This document shows positions 17,420-26,274 of a stretch of 64,000 bases of DNA, in pieces. Location of the stretch: assembly GCF_002811945.1 (NCBI RefSeq), contig NZ_NPDX01000002.1, positions 124,001 to 188,000 of the forward strand, read 5' to 3'. The DNA is from Leptospira harrisiae (GTDB lineage: Bacteria; Spirochaetota; Leptospiria; Leptospirales; Leptospiraceae). A model generated the notes under the pieces. That model saw only the letters and a program-made list of their open reading frames with translations. It did not search any database and had not been told where the DNA came from. A program made the position numbers and the translations under genes. Numbering within the stretch: position 1 is the stretch's first letter; each line of letters begins with the position of its first letter.

Positions 17420-18435
17420 TTTTCAAATTTTGTGTATTTGTATACTTTTGTATCTTCCGTCGTAGAAAGATCTCGAACTTGATTGAAACCGAGAGTCTCT
17501 AAATAACTCGGCAAACACTCTAAGTCAATTTCTGAAACCTGAAGATCTCGGAACGGGCGATTGGTGTCACTTGGTTTTGTTGAAACGGAAAAATACAAAT
17601 TGTTACCATTTATCATGGAATTTGAAATTTCAGCAAATATCCTTTCAATCCAGAATGATGGAAAACGATTGAGTGGTAGGTAAACCAATATGTCAGTGGG
17701 TTTTTTGAGTATTTGGTTTAGTGGGAAAAGTTTTTTTTCCAACTGAACGGTTGCAGTAATTTTACTTTGTATGAATTGAAATTCATTTTCAAAAGAAGTT
17801 ATACATTGGAAAGGAACTTTTAAAATCGAAAGTTGTTTTAAAATATCTCCCCATTCGGGAAATAAAACGGTTATTGCCTTTGTCTTTGAAATATCTTCCA
17901 AAGCAATTTTCCATGTTGGGTTAGAACCTGAATCTATAAAATATGAATTAGCCGCCCAACCAAAGTTAGGCAACTCGTCAGAATGATTGTTTAATAGGTG
18001 ATCACGGTAAAAACCATCAAAACGGTTTTCTATTTGTTCAATTCGTTTGCTCAAACGAACTAGTTCATGTAGAACCGAAAAGAATGCACGAATTCGATTC
18101 TCAGATAATTTTTTGTCGATGAGTCCATAAACAGAAATTAGGCGATTAACAATATACTTAATTGGTCCTTTGATGAACCAAAATTTGGGATTTGAAAATT
18201 TGGGACTTGAAATTCCTTTTTCGAATAGATGTGCAGTACCAGCTGGATCAAATTTACGAAACCCTTGTGGAGATTCTGGTTTATAACTGATCTTTGTGAG
18301 TTCTTGCCAATTAGGAATTTGTCCTGGATCGAGAGGGATTTTAGATTCGATTTTCTGGACCAATTCGGATACATTCAACTGTGGGTCTCTTACTTCGACA
18401 AAGGGGGATGGATTGAATTTCTTTTTGTCTTCCAC
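17416..18435 (-). CDS. Methyltransferase-like glycan-cluster protein (degenerate)
   Basis: A 339-residue protein, first in the glycan operon, starting at GTG. The middle helices KGPIKYIVNRLISVYGLIDK and FSVLHELVRLSKRIEQIENRF resemble the linker that precedes the SAM-methyltransferase domain in many O-antigen synthesis proteins. The C-terminal part has the strand and helix spacing of a Rossmann methyltransferase (AITVLFPEWGDILKQL, ILVYLPLNRFPSFWI) but no recognisable GxGxG SAM loop. It may be a non-catalytic or strongly diverged methyltransferase acting with the downstream glycosyltransferases. This call is tentative. Confidence 0.5.
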   Translation of the reverse strand: MEDKKKFNPSPFVEVRDPQLNVSELVQKIESKIPLDPGQIPNWQELTKISYKPESPQGFRKFDPAGTAHLFEKGISSPKFSNPKFWFIKGPIKYIVNRLISVYGLIDKKLSENRIRAFFSVLHELVRLSKRIEQIENRFDGFYRDHLLNNHSDELPNFGWAANSYFIDSGSNPTWKIALEDISKTKAITVLFPEWGDILKQLSILKVPFQCITSFENEFQFIQSKITATVQLEKKLFPLNQILKKPTDILVYLPLNRFPSFWIERIFAEISNSMINGNNLYFSVSTKPSDTNRPFRDLQVSEIDLECLPSYLETLGFNQVRDLSTTEDTKVYKYTKFEK

Positions 18436-18521
18436 AGTTTTCTTTCTTTTGTTGAGAGGATTTGAAAAATTGGAAGAATGGCAACTAAATCTTAGAGCCG
18501 AATCGGAAATTTCCCTTTTCT

Positions 18522-19442
18522 ATGAAAAAAAAACAAACTTTAGTCACCGGAGCCAGTGGATTTGTCGGAAGTTATCTCATTCCCGCTCTAGAATCGCTTG
18601 GTGAATACCAAATCCATTGTTTTCAAGGTGACATTCGTGACCGAGAGGTAGTGGCAAAAAATTTGGAAGTGGTCCAACCAGACATCCTCATCCATTTGGC
18701 AGCCCAAGCTTTTGTTCCGATAGCCATTGAAAATCCTTGGGAAACCGAAGAAATCAATGTGGGCGGAACTCTAAATTTAATCGAATTTTTACATCGAATG
18801 CAAAGGCCTTGCAAAATGTTGTACGTTTCTTCAGCAGATGTTTATGGGAAACAAAACTTATCTCTTCTCCCATTAAAGGAATCACTTTTGCCCAATCCTG
18901 TGAATCCTTATGCGGGAAGTAAATTGGCTGCTGAATCCTATTGTCGCCAATACGCGGCATATAGCCCTTTTGTTTCCATTGTCATTGCTCGCCCTTTCAA
19001 TCATATTGGAATTGGCCAACGTAAGGAGTTTGTGATTCCTAATTTTTGTTCTCAAATCATTGAAGCCAAACATTTAGGAAAACCAACAATTGCTGTTGGT
19101 GATTTAGCTCCAACTCGAGATTTTTCCCATGTGGAAGATATTATCAATGGCTATTTGACATTAATTGAAAAAGGGGAATCCGGCGAAATTTACAATATTT
19201 GTTCTGGAGAAGAACGAAGTATTCAATATATGGTAGAAGAGTTAGTAAAAATTTCAGGACATGATATCAAATTTGAAGTAGATGCTGGACGCGTAAGAGC
19301 CTCTGAAACATCCAAGGTGTATGGAGATAATTCTAAATTAAAAGCGCTTGGTTGGAAAAACAAACATAGCTTAAGCGAAACTCTTCGTCAAATTTACAAT
19401 CACTTAGAATCGGAATTTTTGAAATCTAAACAAACGGATTGA
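18522..19442 (+). CDS. NAD-dependent epimerase/dehydratase, GDP-6-deoxy-mannose reductase-like
   Basis: A 306-residue extended SDR. It has TGASGFVGSYL (NAD(P) binding), SSADVYG (catalytic Ser), YAGSK (Tyr-Lys), ARPFNHIGIGQ, DLAPTRDFSHVEDI and YNICSGEERSI. The last three blocks are characteristic of GDP-4-keto-6-deoxymannose reductase (RMD), which makes GDP-rhamnose. It is divergent from the glycan operon, so it probably supplies a deoxyhexose donor. Related 4,6-dehydratases and epimerases share most motifs, so the exact reaction is not certain. The end overlaps the convergent M48 gene by 43 bp. Confidence 0.85.
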   Translation: MKKKQTLVTGASGFVGSYLIPALESLGEYQIHCFQGDIRDREVVAKNLEVVQPDILIHLAAQAFVPIAIENPWETEEINVGGTLNLIEFLHRMQRPCKMLYVSSADVYGKQNLSLLPLKESLLPNPVNPYAGSKLAAESYCRQYAAYSPFVSIVIARPFNHIGIGQRKEFVIPNFCSQIIEAKHLGKPTIAVGDLAPTRDFSHVEDIINGYLTLIEKGESGEIYNICSGEERSIQYMVEELVKISGHDIKFEVDAGRVRASETSKVYGDNSKLKALGWKNKHSLSETLRQIYNHLESEFLKSKQTD

Positions 19443-20596
19443 ACTTCTTTCCAAGTTTTATCTGAAACAATTTTTTTGATTGTACCTTTTTTACCGGATT
19501 GAATCAATTTTTCCAATGTTTTCATTCTTTCTTCTGTCGCAGGATGTGTACTTAGAAAATCTGTAAGAGATTTTGTAACGACCTGATCTTCTTTTGCGTT
19601 TGCATCTTTAGGATTTTTTTCTGATTTAGTCATCTCTTTTTCTAGTTCTAACATCCGATGAAAGAAAGTGAGGAGGCCAGAAGGGGAAAGATTTTGATTT
19701 TTGAGATATTCAATGGAAGTAATATCCGCTTCTGTTTCAAAATCTCTTGAAAATTTTAGAACAAGGATCGTTGAGCCAAGTTCTGTAAAAGTCTCAAGAA
19801 ATTCCATATTACCTAAACCTGGTCCAACGACTAATGAAATAGCTAGAGACGTTCCGCCAGCTTTCACAAGATTTCTCATATGGTGTCTTTTTTCCACATG
19901 AGCCACTTCATGTGCCAAAACTCCTATGACTTCTTCTTGCGATTTAGCATCGTTTAACAAACCAGAAAAAAAATAAATTCTTCCATTGGAAAGAGCAAAG
20001 GCATTGGGAATGGTTGATCCAATCACCGAAACTTTGAACTCGTGGGAACTATTTTTGGGAACGATTTTTTTTAAAGCTTCAGCAAAGAACTTGTCTGTTG
20101 CTTTCGTATTACATTCTTGAAATTGAGCATCCATCCTCGCTTGGACCGATTCTCCCAGAGACTTGTCCATTGAAACCGGGATAAAGTTGATCACCAAATC
20201 CAAACCTTTAAAATAGAAAAAACCGATCAAAGTTACAATCGCAATGGATAGAATTCCAAGGACAAGAGGGTTCATTTCTCTGATGGAATAAAAAAAAGCA
20301 TGAGCGTGACTTTGGTTTTTCTTTGATTGAATCCAAAGTGATTCTAATTTTTTTGCGTCCCCTTTAGTACAAAGAATTTCCAAAACAGGACTTTCTCTGG
20401 CTTCATCGGGGAGTAATACCAACTTACAACCTTTATGCGTCAGTGAAATTTCAGTGAATTGAGAAAGGTTTAGCTTATGTGCTGTGTCTGCAGATGAAAA
20501 ATCGATGGTTTGGCCGTGAATCAGAACAGTCCCTTCTTCAGGGACTGCTGATACTCCGTTAAAATACCGGGACGTAAATGTTTGGTTTTGAAACAA
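19400..20596 (-). CDS. M48-family zinc metalloprotease, membrane anchored
   Basis: A 398-residue protein. A soluble N-terminal about 100 residues precede one transmembrane segment (about 110-130, LVLGILSIAIVTLIGFFYF), then the peptidase domain with HEVAH at 229-233, the third zinc ligand in ETEADITSIEYL, and STHPATEERM near the end. These are Oma1/BepA-type M48 features, used in membrane or envelope protein quality control. It lies 3 bp downstream of a DUF898 membrane-protein gene, likely one transcript. Confidence 0.9.
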   Translation of the reverse strand: MFQNQTFTSRYFNGVSAVPEEGTVLIHGQTIDFSSADTAHKLNLSQFTEISLTHKGCKLVLLPDEARESPVLEILCTKGDAKKLESLWIQSKKNQSHAHAFFYSIREMNPLVLGILSIAIVTLIGFFYFKGLDLVINFIPVSMDKSLGESVQARMDAQFQECNTKATDKFFAEALKKIVPKNSSHEFKVSVIGSTIPNAFALSNGRIYFFSGLLNDAKSQEEVIGVLAHEVAHVEKRHHMRNLVKAGGTSLAISLVVGPGLGNMEFLETFTELGSTILVLKFSRDFETEADITSIEYLKNQNLSPSGLLTFFHRMLELEKEMTKSEKNPKDANAKEDQVVTKSLTDFLSTHPATEERMKTLEKLIQSGKKGTIKKIVSDKTWKEVQSVCLDFKNSDSK

Positions 20597-20599
20597 TGT

Positions 20600-21556
20600 T
20601 TATGAAAGGAAGCCTTCCAAAGCTTCAGCTAGTGCTTCCAATCCCTCCGCAGTCGCATTGGCAGTTGTATCCGTCTGAGCTGAGATAGTAGAAAAATCAA
20701 CCTCTGCCTCTAAACTAATCGACTCTAAGAATAGTTTGGTCAAACGAACTACAGCCCATGCAAATCCAATCCCTAAGGTAAATATGATGATTAAATAAGC
20801 GATGATAAAATTTCCAAAAATCTTTCCACCAGTGATATCAGATCGGAAATTTTTTCCCTGAAAGCTGGTCCTGTTCCAAATGTAGTTCTGGATGTCTGCT
20901 AAAAACCAAGAATAGTAAATTCCTAAGGTCACAATACTCAGAAGAAATCCCTTTAAATATAAGAAAAAGATTTCCTTTCCTTCTGCCGAAAATCCAAAGT
21001 TTGTATTTCCATATCTAGTTTTGCTTTGGATGTAAGCTTCTTTTTCTGCAAAAAACCATGGATAATAAATACCTAACGTAACAATTGTTAGAAGAATTCC
21101 TTTTCCATAAAGTTTAGCCACTTCCAAGATTTTACCATCAAAACCAAATCGTAAATTACGGTAACCTGTTCGAGATGTTAAATACCTCCTTCCTCCCACC
21201 ACAATGATTGGGACAAGTGCAAGAAAAACACCAAGTGTCAGAAGATATCCTACAATCATTCCGAAATATGGGATGGGAATATAAGCAAGAATGGTTTGGA
21301 TGATATAAATTCCAATGTAAAGAACGATGAAAATTCCCAATGCCTTGAGGAAACCAATGAATCTTTCTTTTCCTGTTCCGTGAAAGGAAAAACGTTCTCC
21401 TGCCCATTCTAAATTCTCAGCCATAAATTTTTGTACATTGGTTCTGGCCCAAAAGCTATAGATCCCCAAAGTTACAACGGTCAGAAACATGTTCTTCAGT
21501 AAAATTCCGAAAAGCTGTCCTCCCGTAGCGTGGTATTGTAGTCTTGTATTGTTCAT
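20600..21556 (-). CDS. YjgN/DUF898 family multi-pass membrane protein
   Basis: A protein of 318 residues from ATG 21556; the frame extends 4 codons to a TTG. It has three tandem copies of the DUF898 unit: an amphipathic part (such as FSFHGTGKERF, FGFDGKILEVAK, FGFSAEGKEIF) followed by a hydrophobic LTIVTLGIYYPWF or similar. The repeated VTLGIYxxW is diagnostic. Function of the family is unknown. It is directly upstream of the M48 protease gene (3 bp), so protease and membrane protein may work together. Confidence 0.9.
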   Translation of the reverse strand: MNNTRLQYHATGGQLFGILLKNMFLTVVTLGIYSFWARTNVQKFMAENLEWAGERFSFHGTGKERFIGFLKALGIFIVLYIGIYIIQTILAYIPIPYFGMIVGYLLTLGVFLALVPIIVVGGRRYLTSRTGYRNLRFGFDGKILEVAKLYGKGILLTIVTLGIYYPWFFAEKEAYIQSKTRYGNTNFGFSAEGKEIFFLYLKGFLLSIVTLGIYYSWFLADIQNYIWNRTSFQGKNFRSDITGGKIFGNFIIAYLIIIFTLGIGFAWAVVRLTKLFLESISLEAEVDFSTISAQTDTTANATAEGLEALAEALEGFLS

Positions 21557-21723
21557 TGGTGTCCCCAAAGGTTTAGTGGGGAGAGTTTAAAAAGAGTAAA
21601 CAATTGGGTAAAGAAAAATATTTCCTATCCATTAGAAATACAATTCGTACCATTGAACCCAATTCATGACTTTTTTAGGAATCACCGAACTTGTGTAGCA
21701 TTAGCCAAGTCTATTTTTACAGA

Positions 21724-22011
21724 ATGCGAACTCTTCTTACCTTTTTCTTTTTTGGTGCCATAATCGCATCAGAAAGTTTTGCAGATTCGAGACAAGAATT
21801 GCCTCCGACTCTTGGAGATTTGAAAGGCCAAGACAAATCAGTAAGGCAACCTCCTGATCGTAAAGACAAAAAGGGATGTTGTAAAATCAAATATCCAGCA
21901 GGTGGGTATGATTTCTTTCTTGCGACTGAGGATGATTGTCGTGCAAGTTTATACTTTGACAGATTCTTAGGAGAGAATAATACTCTATGCTTTCGTTGGG
22001 AAGGGGATTAG
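21724..22011 (+). CDS. Small secreted Cys-containing protein, unknown
   Basis: A 95-residue protein from ATG 21724 with a signal peptide MRTLLTFFFFGAIIASESFA. The mature part is polar, with CC in DKKGCCKIKYPAGGYDF, then a Cys in DDCRASL and one in NTLCFRW, which suggests disulfides outside the cytoplasm. The frame is open from 21691, but the internal Met gives the clean signal peptide. It overlaps the patatin gene start by 25 bp. I do not recognise the family. Confidence 0.65.
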   Translation: MRTLLTFFFFGAIIASESFADSRQELPPTLGDLKGQDKSVRQPPDRKDKKGCCKIKYPAGGYDFFLATEDDCRASLYFDRFLGENNTLCFRWEGD

Positions 22012-22949
22012 AATTTGTCAATCTTATGGGCGTTAGAGAACAAGTATTACAGACATTAGTAAAAATTTTTCCATCTTATGATGCGTCCCTTGCGATTGCT
22101 GGTGGCGGTTGTAAGGCGTTTTATGCTTTGGGTGTTGGAAAAACCCTTCGAGAGTGGGGAGTCCGATTTACAGAAGTATCCGGTGTGTCTGCAGGTGCTG
22201 CTATGGCCTTGTGTATTCTTTCCCAGACAGAAGAACAGTCTGTAGAATACTTTGAAGAAATCACAAAACGAAATTCAAGGAATTTCCATTTTTCAAACCT
22301 TTTGAGAGGAGAGTCTACCTTCCCTCATGAGGACATGTACCGCAGAACCATTCGGTTTGGGATGAAGTTTGATAAGGTTTTAGAATCAGGCTCAAAAGTA
22401 TGGATTCATTCGGTGAAGGCTCACCCAAAGGAAGATTCTTTAAAGAATAAATTCCGTTTGGCACGTTTGATTTCAGAAACGGGAAGAGCTTTTATCTTAG
22501 ATGATCGGGACCGATCGGAAGGAATTCCTGCGAATCGCACTGCGGAGATGATTAAAAAATGGAATATGGTCGATGTCGACTTTACTGAAAAAGACTTTGT
22601 AAACCCAGAAACCATAGAACAGTTTATTATGAATTCTTCTTCTATTCCTCCTATTGTTGACTTTCAATCGGTGGATGATGAGTATTATTTGGATGGGGGG
22701 CTAACGAATAATATGGTCATTGAAACTTTTTCGCCTAACGCAAAGATTATTGGTATCCACTATGAACCAAATACGATTGTCGGAAAAGATCCAGAACTAT
22801 TGGCTAAATCTTATTTAATTACTCCCTCTAAACCTTTGCCAATCACTTCCTTTGATTACACCAACCCAAAAGGTGTCAGAGAAACATTCGAATTAGGAAA
22901 GGCGGATGCTTTGGCTCAAAAAAGTGCAATCATCGATTATCTGAGATAA
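21987..22949 (+). CDS. Patatin-like phospholipase
   Basis: A 320-residue patatin-fold lipid acyl hydrolase. The oxyanion loop is AGGGCKAF (about 38-45), the catalytic Ser68 in GVSAG, and the catalytic Asp in LDGGLTNN. No signal peptide, so it is cytoplasmic or peripherally bound. The start is uncertain: ATG 21987 follows AGGAG at 13 bp; a second Met at 22026 would leave a bare catalytic domain. The stop overlaps the convergent aminotransferase by 13 bp. Confidence 0.9.
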   Translation: MLSLGRGLEFVNLMGVREQVLQTLVKIFPSYDASLAIAGGGCKAFYALGVGKTLREWGVRFTEVSGVSAGAAMALCILSQTEEQSVEYFEEITKRNSRNFHFSNLLRGESTFPHEDMYRRTIRFGMKFDKVLESGSKVWIHSVKAHPKEDSLKNKFRLARLISETGRAFILDDRDRSEGIPANRTAEMIKKWNMVDVDFTEKDFVNPETIEQFIMNSSSIPPIVDFQSVDDEYYLDGGLTNNMVIETFSPNAKIIGIHYEPNTIVGKDPELLAKSYLITPSKPLPITSFDYTNPKGVRETFELGKADALAQKSAIIDYLR

Positions 22950-24130
22950 ATTTGAAGAGCCTCTAAACCACGTTGTAATGTTTCTTCATCGGAAATCAAA
23001 CTTACGATAAGAAAGCAGCGGTTATGCGAAAGTCCGTACCAGGAACCTGGGTGAAAAAAAACATTAATTTTTGACAAAATCTCTAAAACAAAATCCTCAT
23101 CCTTCTTTTCTAAATCAAATTCAAATAGAAAATACCAACCAGCTTCAAATCCTGGAGTATTTAAAATTTTCGGACAATCTTCAACAAAAGAAATACATCG
23201 GTTTAAGTTTCGCATAATTCTTGTTCGGATACGATTCTGAACCATCGTTTTCCAGGGAATTAGTTCCGGTATGGCAAGTTGTACCGGCGAATTGACTGAA
23301 AGGTAAGTATCGGCGATGAAACCTAAATTTTTATAAATTTGGGAACGATAGGGTTCAGGACTTTTGATTAGGATCCACCCAAGTTTGAGTCCAGGGAGTG
23401 CTAACATTTTGGAAAGGCCATTACAAACAAGAAGTGGGAAATTTGGTGTGATTGGAATTTGGTGAGGTTCCCCTGAAAATTCATAACCGACAAAGACTTC
23501 ATCAACTATAATTGGAATTTGGATTCCCAATTCCTCCCAATCTTTCCAAAATTTTTCCGTTGTCCGAGAGCCTGTGGGGTTTGCGGGACTCACAAGGACT
23601 ATGAGTTTAGTTTTCGTACTTATACAATTTGCTATACTTTCTACTGAATAAGCCCAAGTTCCTGTTTCCATTTCTTCTTTTAGTGGGTAGTGTACTTCCT
23701 TCAGATTTTCAAGACCAACTAAAAAGCTAAACAACGGATAACCAGGATTTGGTGTAAGAATTTCATCTCCAGGATTTGTAAAAAGTTTGAAACAATAGGA
23801 ATATGCTTCGGAAGTACTTGCCGTAAGAATTAAATCTGATGGTGTGATTGGGATACCACGTTTTTCATATTCCGTGACAATGGATCTCCTTGTTGATTCT
23901 AAACCTTCAGCAATTGGTTCGTATTCGCTGATATCTAAATTGGAAAATATATGAGATAAAGCTGAAGGAGGGAATTCCAATCCTAATTTTGTAGGATTGG
24001 AATTTGTAAGGTCAAGAATCTCAATTCCAGAACTTTCAAGATTTTGTTTTGTTTGATAAATTTGGTTTTCTTGGTCCAAGTCACCTAACAAATGAAATCG
24101 ATTTGAAAATGAAAATTGAGATTCTCTCAA
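22937..24130 (-). CDS. Class I/II PLP-dependent aminotransferase
   Basis: A 397-residue fold-type I aminotransferase. It has LTNSNPTKLG at the N-terminus, NPGYPLFS, SPANPTGS, the Asp in IIVDEVFVGYEF, PLP lysine K241 in GLSKMLALPGLKLGW, and a C-terminal RCFLIVSLI in place of the usual substrate-carboxylate Arg region. It resembles aspartate/alanine-type enzymes; the substrate cannot be assigned. It is 2 bp downstream of an SDR gene on the same strand. Confidence 0.9.
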   Translation of the reverse strand: MRESQFSFSNRFHLLGDLDQENQIYQTKQNLESSGIEILDLTNSNPTKLGLEFPPSALSHIFSNLDISEYEPIAEGLESTRRSIVTEYEKRGIPITPSDLILTASTSEAYSYCFKLFTNPGDEILTPNPGYPLFSFLVGLENLKEVHYPLKEEMETGTWAYSVESIANCISTKTKLIVLVSPANPTGSRTTEKFWKDWEELGIQIPIIVDEVFVGYEFSGEPHQIPITPNFPLLVCNGLSKMLALPGLKLGWILIKSPEPYRSQIYKNLGFIADTYLSVNSPVQLAIPELIPWKTMVQNRIRTRIMRNLNRCISFVEDCPKILNTPGFEAGWYFLFEFDLEKKDEDFVLEILSKINVFFHPGSWYGLSHNRCFLIVSLISDEETLQRGLEALQIYLR

Positions 24131-24132
24131 AT

Positions 24133-24912
24133 TTATGCTGCTTGGTGTAAAAATTTTGCAATTTTACGAACGAGAAATCTTGGAGAGATGCGAACTGACT
24201 GAGCCAAAAGAAAGTTTGCGAAACCTGGGATTTTGATTACTTTTTTACTAAATAAAGCATCAAGTCCTATATCCACCACTTCTCTTGATTTCATAATGAG
24301 AAAGGAAGATTTTACTAAATTAATTTTAGTCATATTCGCTCTTTCAAAAAATTCAGTTTGTGTTGGTCCAGGGCAAAAACAAGTCACTGTGATACCGTAA
24401 TCTCTCACTTCTTCGGCAAGTCCTTCACTGAGTGAAAGAACATAAGCCTTAGATGCATAGTAATTTGACATTAATGGACCTGGTTGGTAAGCCGCAGTCG
24501 AAGCAACATTGAGAATGTACCCTTCTTTTGCTGCTACCATATCTTGAAGAAATAAATGACAGAGTTCTGCAAGTGTTGTCACATTCAATTGGATCAATTG
24601 GGATTCACTTTCAAAGGAATTTTTATGGAACTCACCATTGAGACCAAAACCTGCATTGTTCACCAAACAATGAATCGATATCTTTAGCTTTTTTACCGCT
24701 TTGTATAAAACTTCCGCTGATTTTGGTTTTGCCAAATCTTGGCTAATGACAACACTTTGTAGGCCAAATTTGTTTTTAATTTCTGTGGCCAATGCTTTTA
24801 ATCGATCGGCACTCCTTGCAACTAAAACGGGAGTGTAACCCTTTTCTGCCAAAGCCAAAGCAAAATCCTTTCCAAGTCCAGTGGAAGCACCTGTAATTAA
24901 CGCGTATTTCAT
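24133..24912 (-). CDS. Short-chain dehydrogenase/reductase
   Basis: A 259-residue classical SDR. TGASTGLG binds the cofactor, NNAGFGLNG follows, the catalytic Ser is in NVASTAAY and the Tyr-Lys pair in YYASKAYV. The arginine after the second strand (LVARSADRL) favours NADPH. It resembles the DltE/YqjQ-type subgroup. It is upstream of the aminotransferase gene in a probable two-gene operon and divergent from the MFS gene (88-bp gap). Confidence 0.9.
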   Translation of the reverse strand: MKYALITGASTGLGKDFALALAEKGYTPVLVARSADRLKALATEIKNKFGLQSVVISQDLAKPKSAEVLYKAVKKLKISIHCLVNNAGFGLNGEFHKNSFESESQLIQLNVTTLAELCHLFLQDMVAAKEGYILNVASTAAYQPGPLMSNYYASKAYVLSLSEGLAEEVRDYGITVTCFCPGPTQTEFFERANMTKINLVKSSFLIMKSREVVDIGLDALFSKKVIKIPGFANFLLAQSVRISPRFLVRKIAKFLHQAA

Positions 24913-25000
24913 AGAGGGAAATTTATGACTCTATGCGAAAGTTGGCAATTCGAAACTAAATAGTTTTGGAAATTTTGAACGCCCGGTCAATATTAGTTTT

Positions 25001-26224
25001 ATGAGCCAACCTCTTACCCATCCGCTTCATACCATCCAAAAAGAAAGAGCCATTATCTTTATCCTAGCAGCCCTCCAATTTTTACACATCCTGGATTTTG
25101 TCATCATGATGCCTCTCGGACCAGTTTTTATGGAGAGTTTCAAAATTGATTCGGCAGCATTTGGTTTGCTTGTTTCTTCTTATTCCATTAGCGCAGGAGT
25201 TTTTGGACTGATTGGAGCCTTATTTTTAGATTCTTATGATCGTAAAATGAGCCTTCTTGTTTTGTTTTTTGGGTTTTCTTTTGGAACCTTGTTGTGTGCT
25301 TTTGCTCCTAATTACGGATTTCTACTGTTTGCAAGGGTTGTCGCAGGTGGATTCGGTGGAATGATTGGAGCCACGGTTCTTTCTATTATTGGAGATATCA
25401 TCCCTGTTTTTAGGAGAGGGACAGCCACTGGCGTTGTGATGAGTTCTTTTTCAGTAGCTTCTGTGATTGGAATTCCGATTGGTTTATCTTTGGCGAATCA
25501 ATATGGATGGCATTTCCCTTTTCTTTCTTTGGCAATTGCCGGATTTTTAATTTTGCCTGTTGGTTACAAAGTGTTACCATCCATTCGTTATCATTTGGAT
25601 TCAGATGTTCATCCAAAACAATCACAGTTAAAATCCTTAAAACAAGTAATCACTAAAAAAGATCATTTTGCTCCCTTTATTTTTATGGTGTTTTTAATGT
25701 TTGGTGGATTTACAGTTATCCCTTTCCTTAGTCCATTCTTAGTTTCTAACGTTGGTTTAGCGGTGAGTGAACTTCCATATATTTATTTTTTTGGTGGACT
25801 TTTTACTTTTTTTACAAGCCGACTTATCGGAAAACTCTCAGACAGATATGGAAAACTAAAAATTTACCAACTCATTTCAATCATCGCAGTTATACCCATA
25901 GTGATTGTTGTATCTCTAACAAAAACTTCATTGCCTGTCGTGCTTACAGTCACAACTTTATTTATGATTTTGGTTTCTGGACGAATGGTTCCTGCATTTG
26001 CTATGATCACTTCGGCAGTAGAACCAAGAATTCGTGGAAGTTTTATGTCCGTGAATTCGGCCATCCAACAGATTTCTTCTGGAGCTGCTTCGTATGTAGC
26101 AGGACTCATTTTAGTGCAATCGGCAGATAACCAATTATTGAATTATGAACTAGTGGGTATGATTTCGGTATTTAGTTTGTTGTTTAGTGTTTATTTAGCT
26201 AAAAAAATAAAAATTGCTGGGTAA
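25001..26224 (+). CDS. MFS transporter
   Basis: A 407-residue protein with 12 predicted membrane segments. The loop 2-3 signature is degenerate (LDSYDRKMSLL), and GGFGGMIGATVLSIIGDIIP lies in helix 4-5. The pattern is that of the drug:H+ antiporter-1 (DHA1) group, such as arabinose or chloramphenicol exporters. The substrate is unknown. It is a single gene with a strong inverted repeat after its stop. Confidence 0.92.
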   Translation: MSQPLTHPLHTIQKERAIIFILAALQFLHILDFVIMMPLGPVFMESFKIDSAAFGLLVSSYSISAGVFGLIGALFLDSYDRKMSLLVLFFGFSFGTLLCAFAPNYGFLLFARVVAGGFGGMIGATVLSIIGDIIPVFRRGTATGVVMSSFSVASVIGIPIGLSLANQYGWHFPFLSLAIAGFLILPVGYKVLPSIRYHLDSDVHPKQSQLKSLKQVITKKDHFAPFIFMVFLMFGGFTVIPFLSPFLVSNVGLAVSELPYIYFFGGLFTFFTSRLIGKLSDRYGKLKIYQLISIIAVIPIVIVVSLTKTSLPVVLTVTTLFMILVSGRMVPAFAMITSAVEPRIRGSFMSVNSAIQQISSGAASYVAGLILVQSADNQLLNYELVGMISVFSLLFSVYLAKKIKIAG

Positions 26225-26232
26225 TTTTAGTT

Positions 26233-26274
26233 AATTATAGATTAAACTAGCGAAGGTTAGTTTGATCTATAATT
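26233..26274. terminator. Bidirectional terminator-type inverted repeat
   Basis: Two arms, 26233-26250 and 26257-26274, pair over about 17-18 bp with one or two G-T pairs and a 6-base loop (cgaagg). It sits between the convergent MFS gene and the 306-residue hypothetical gene, overlapping the latter's stop codon. It is AT-rich on both sides, fitting intrinsic termination in both directions. Confidence 0.7.

Noticed and set aside
14134..19442. Glycan cluster as a horizontally acquired island
   Set aside because: Base use looks like the neighbours by eye and there are no mobile-element genes or direct repeats at the edges.
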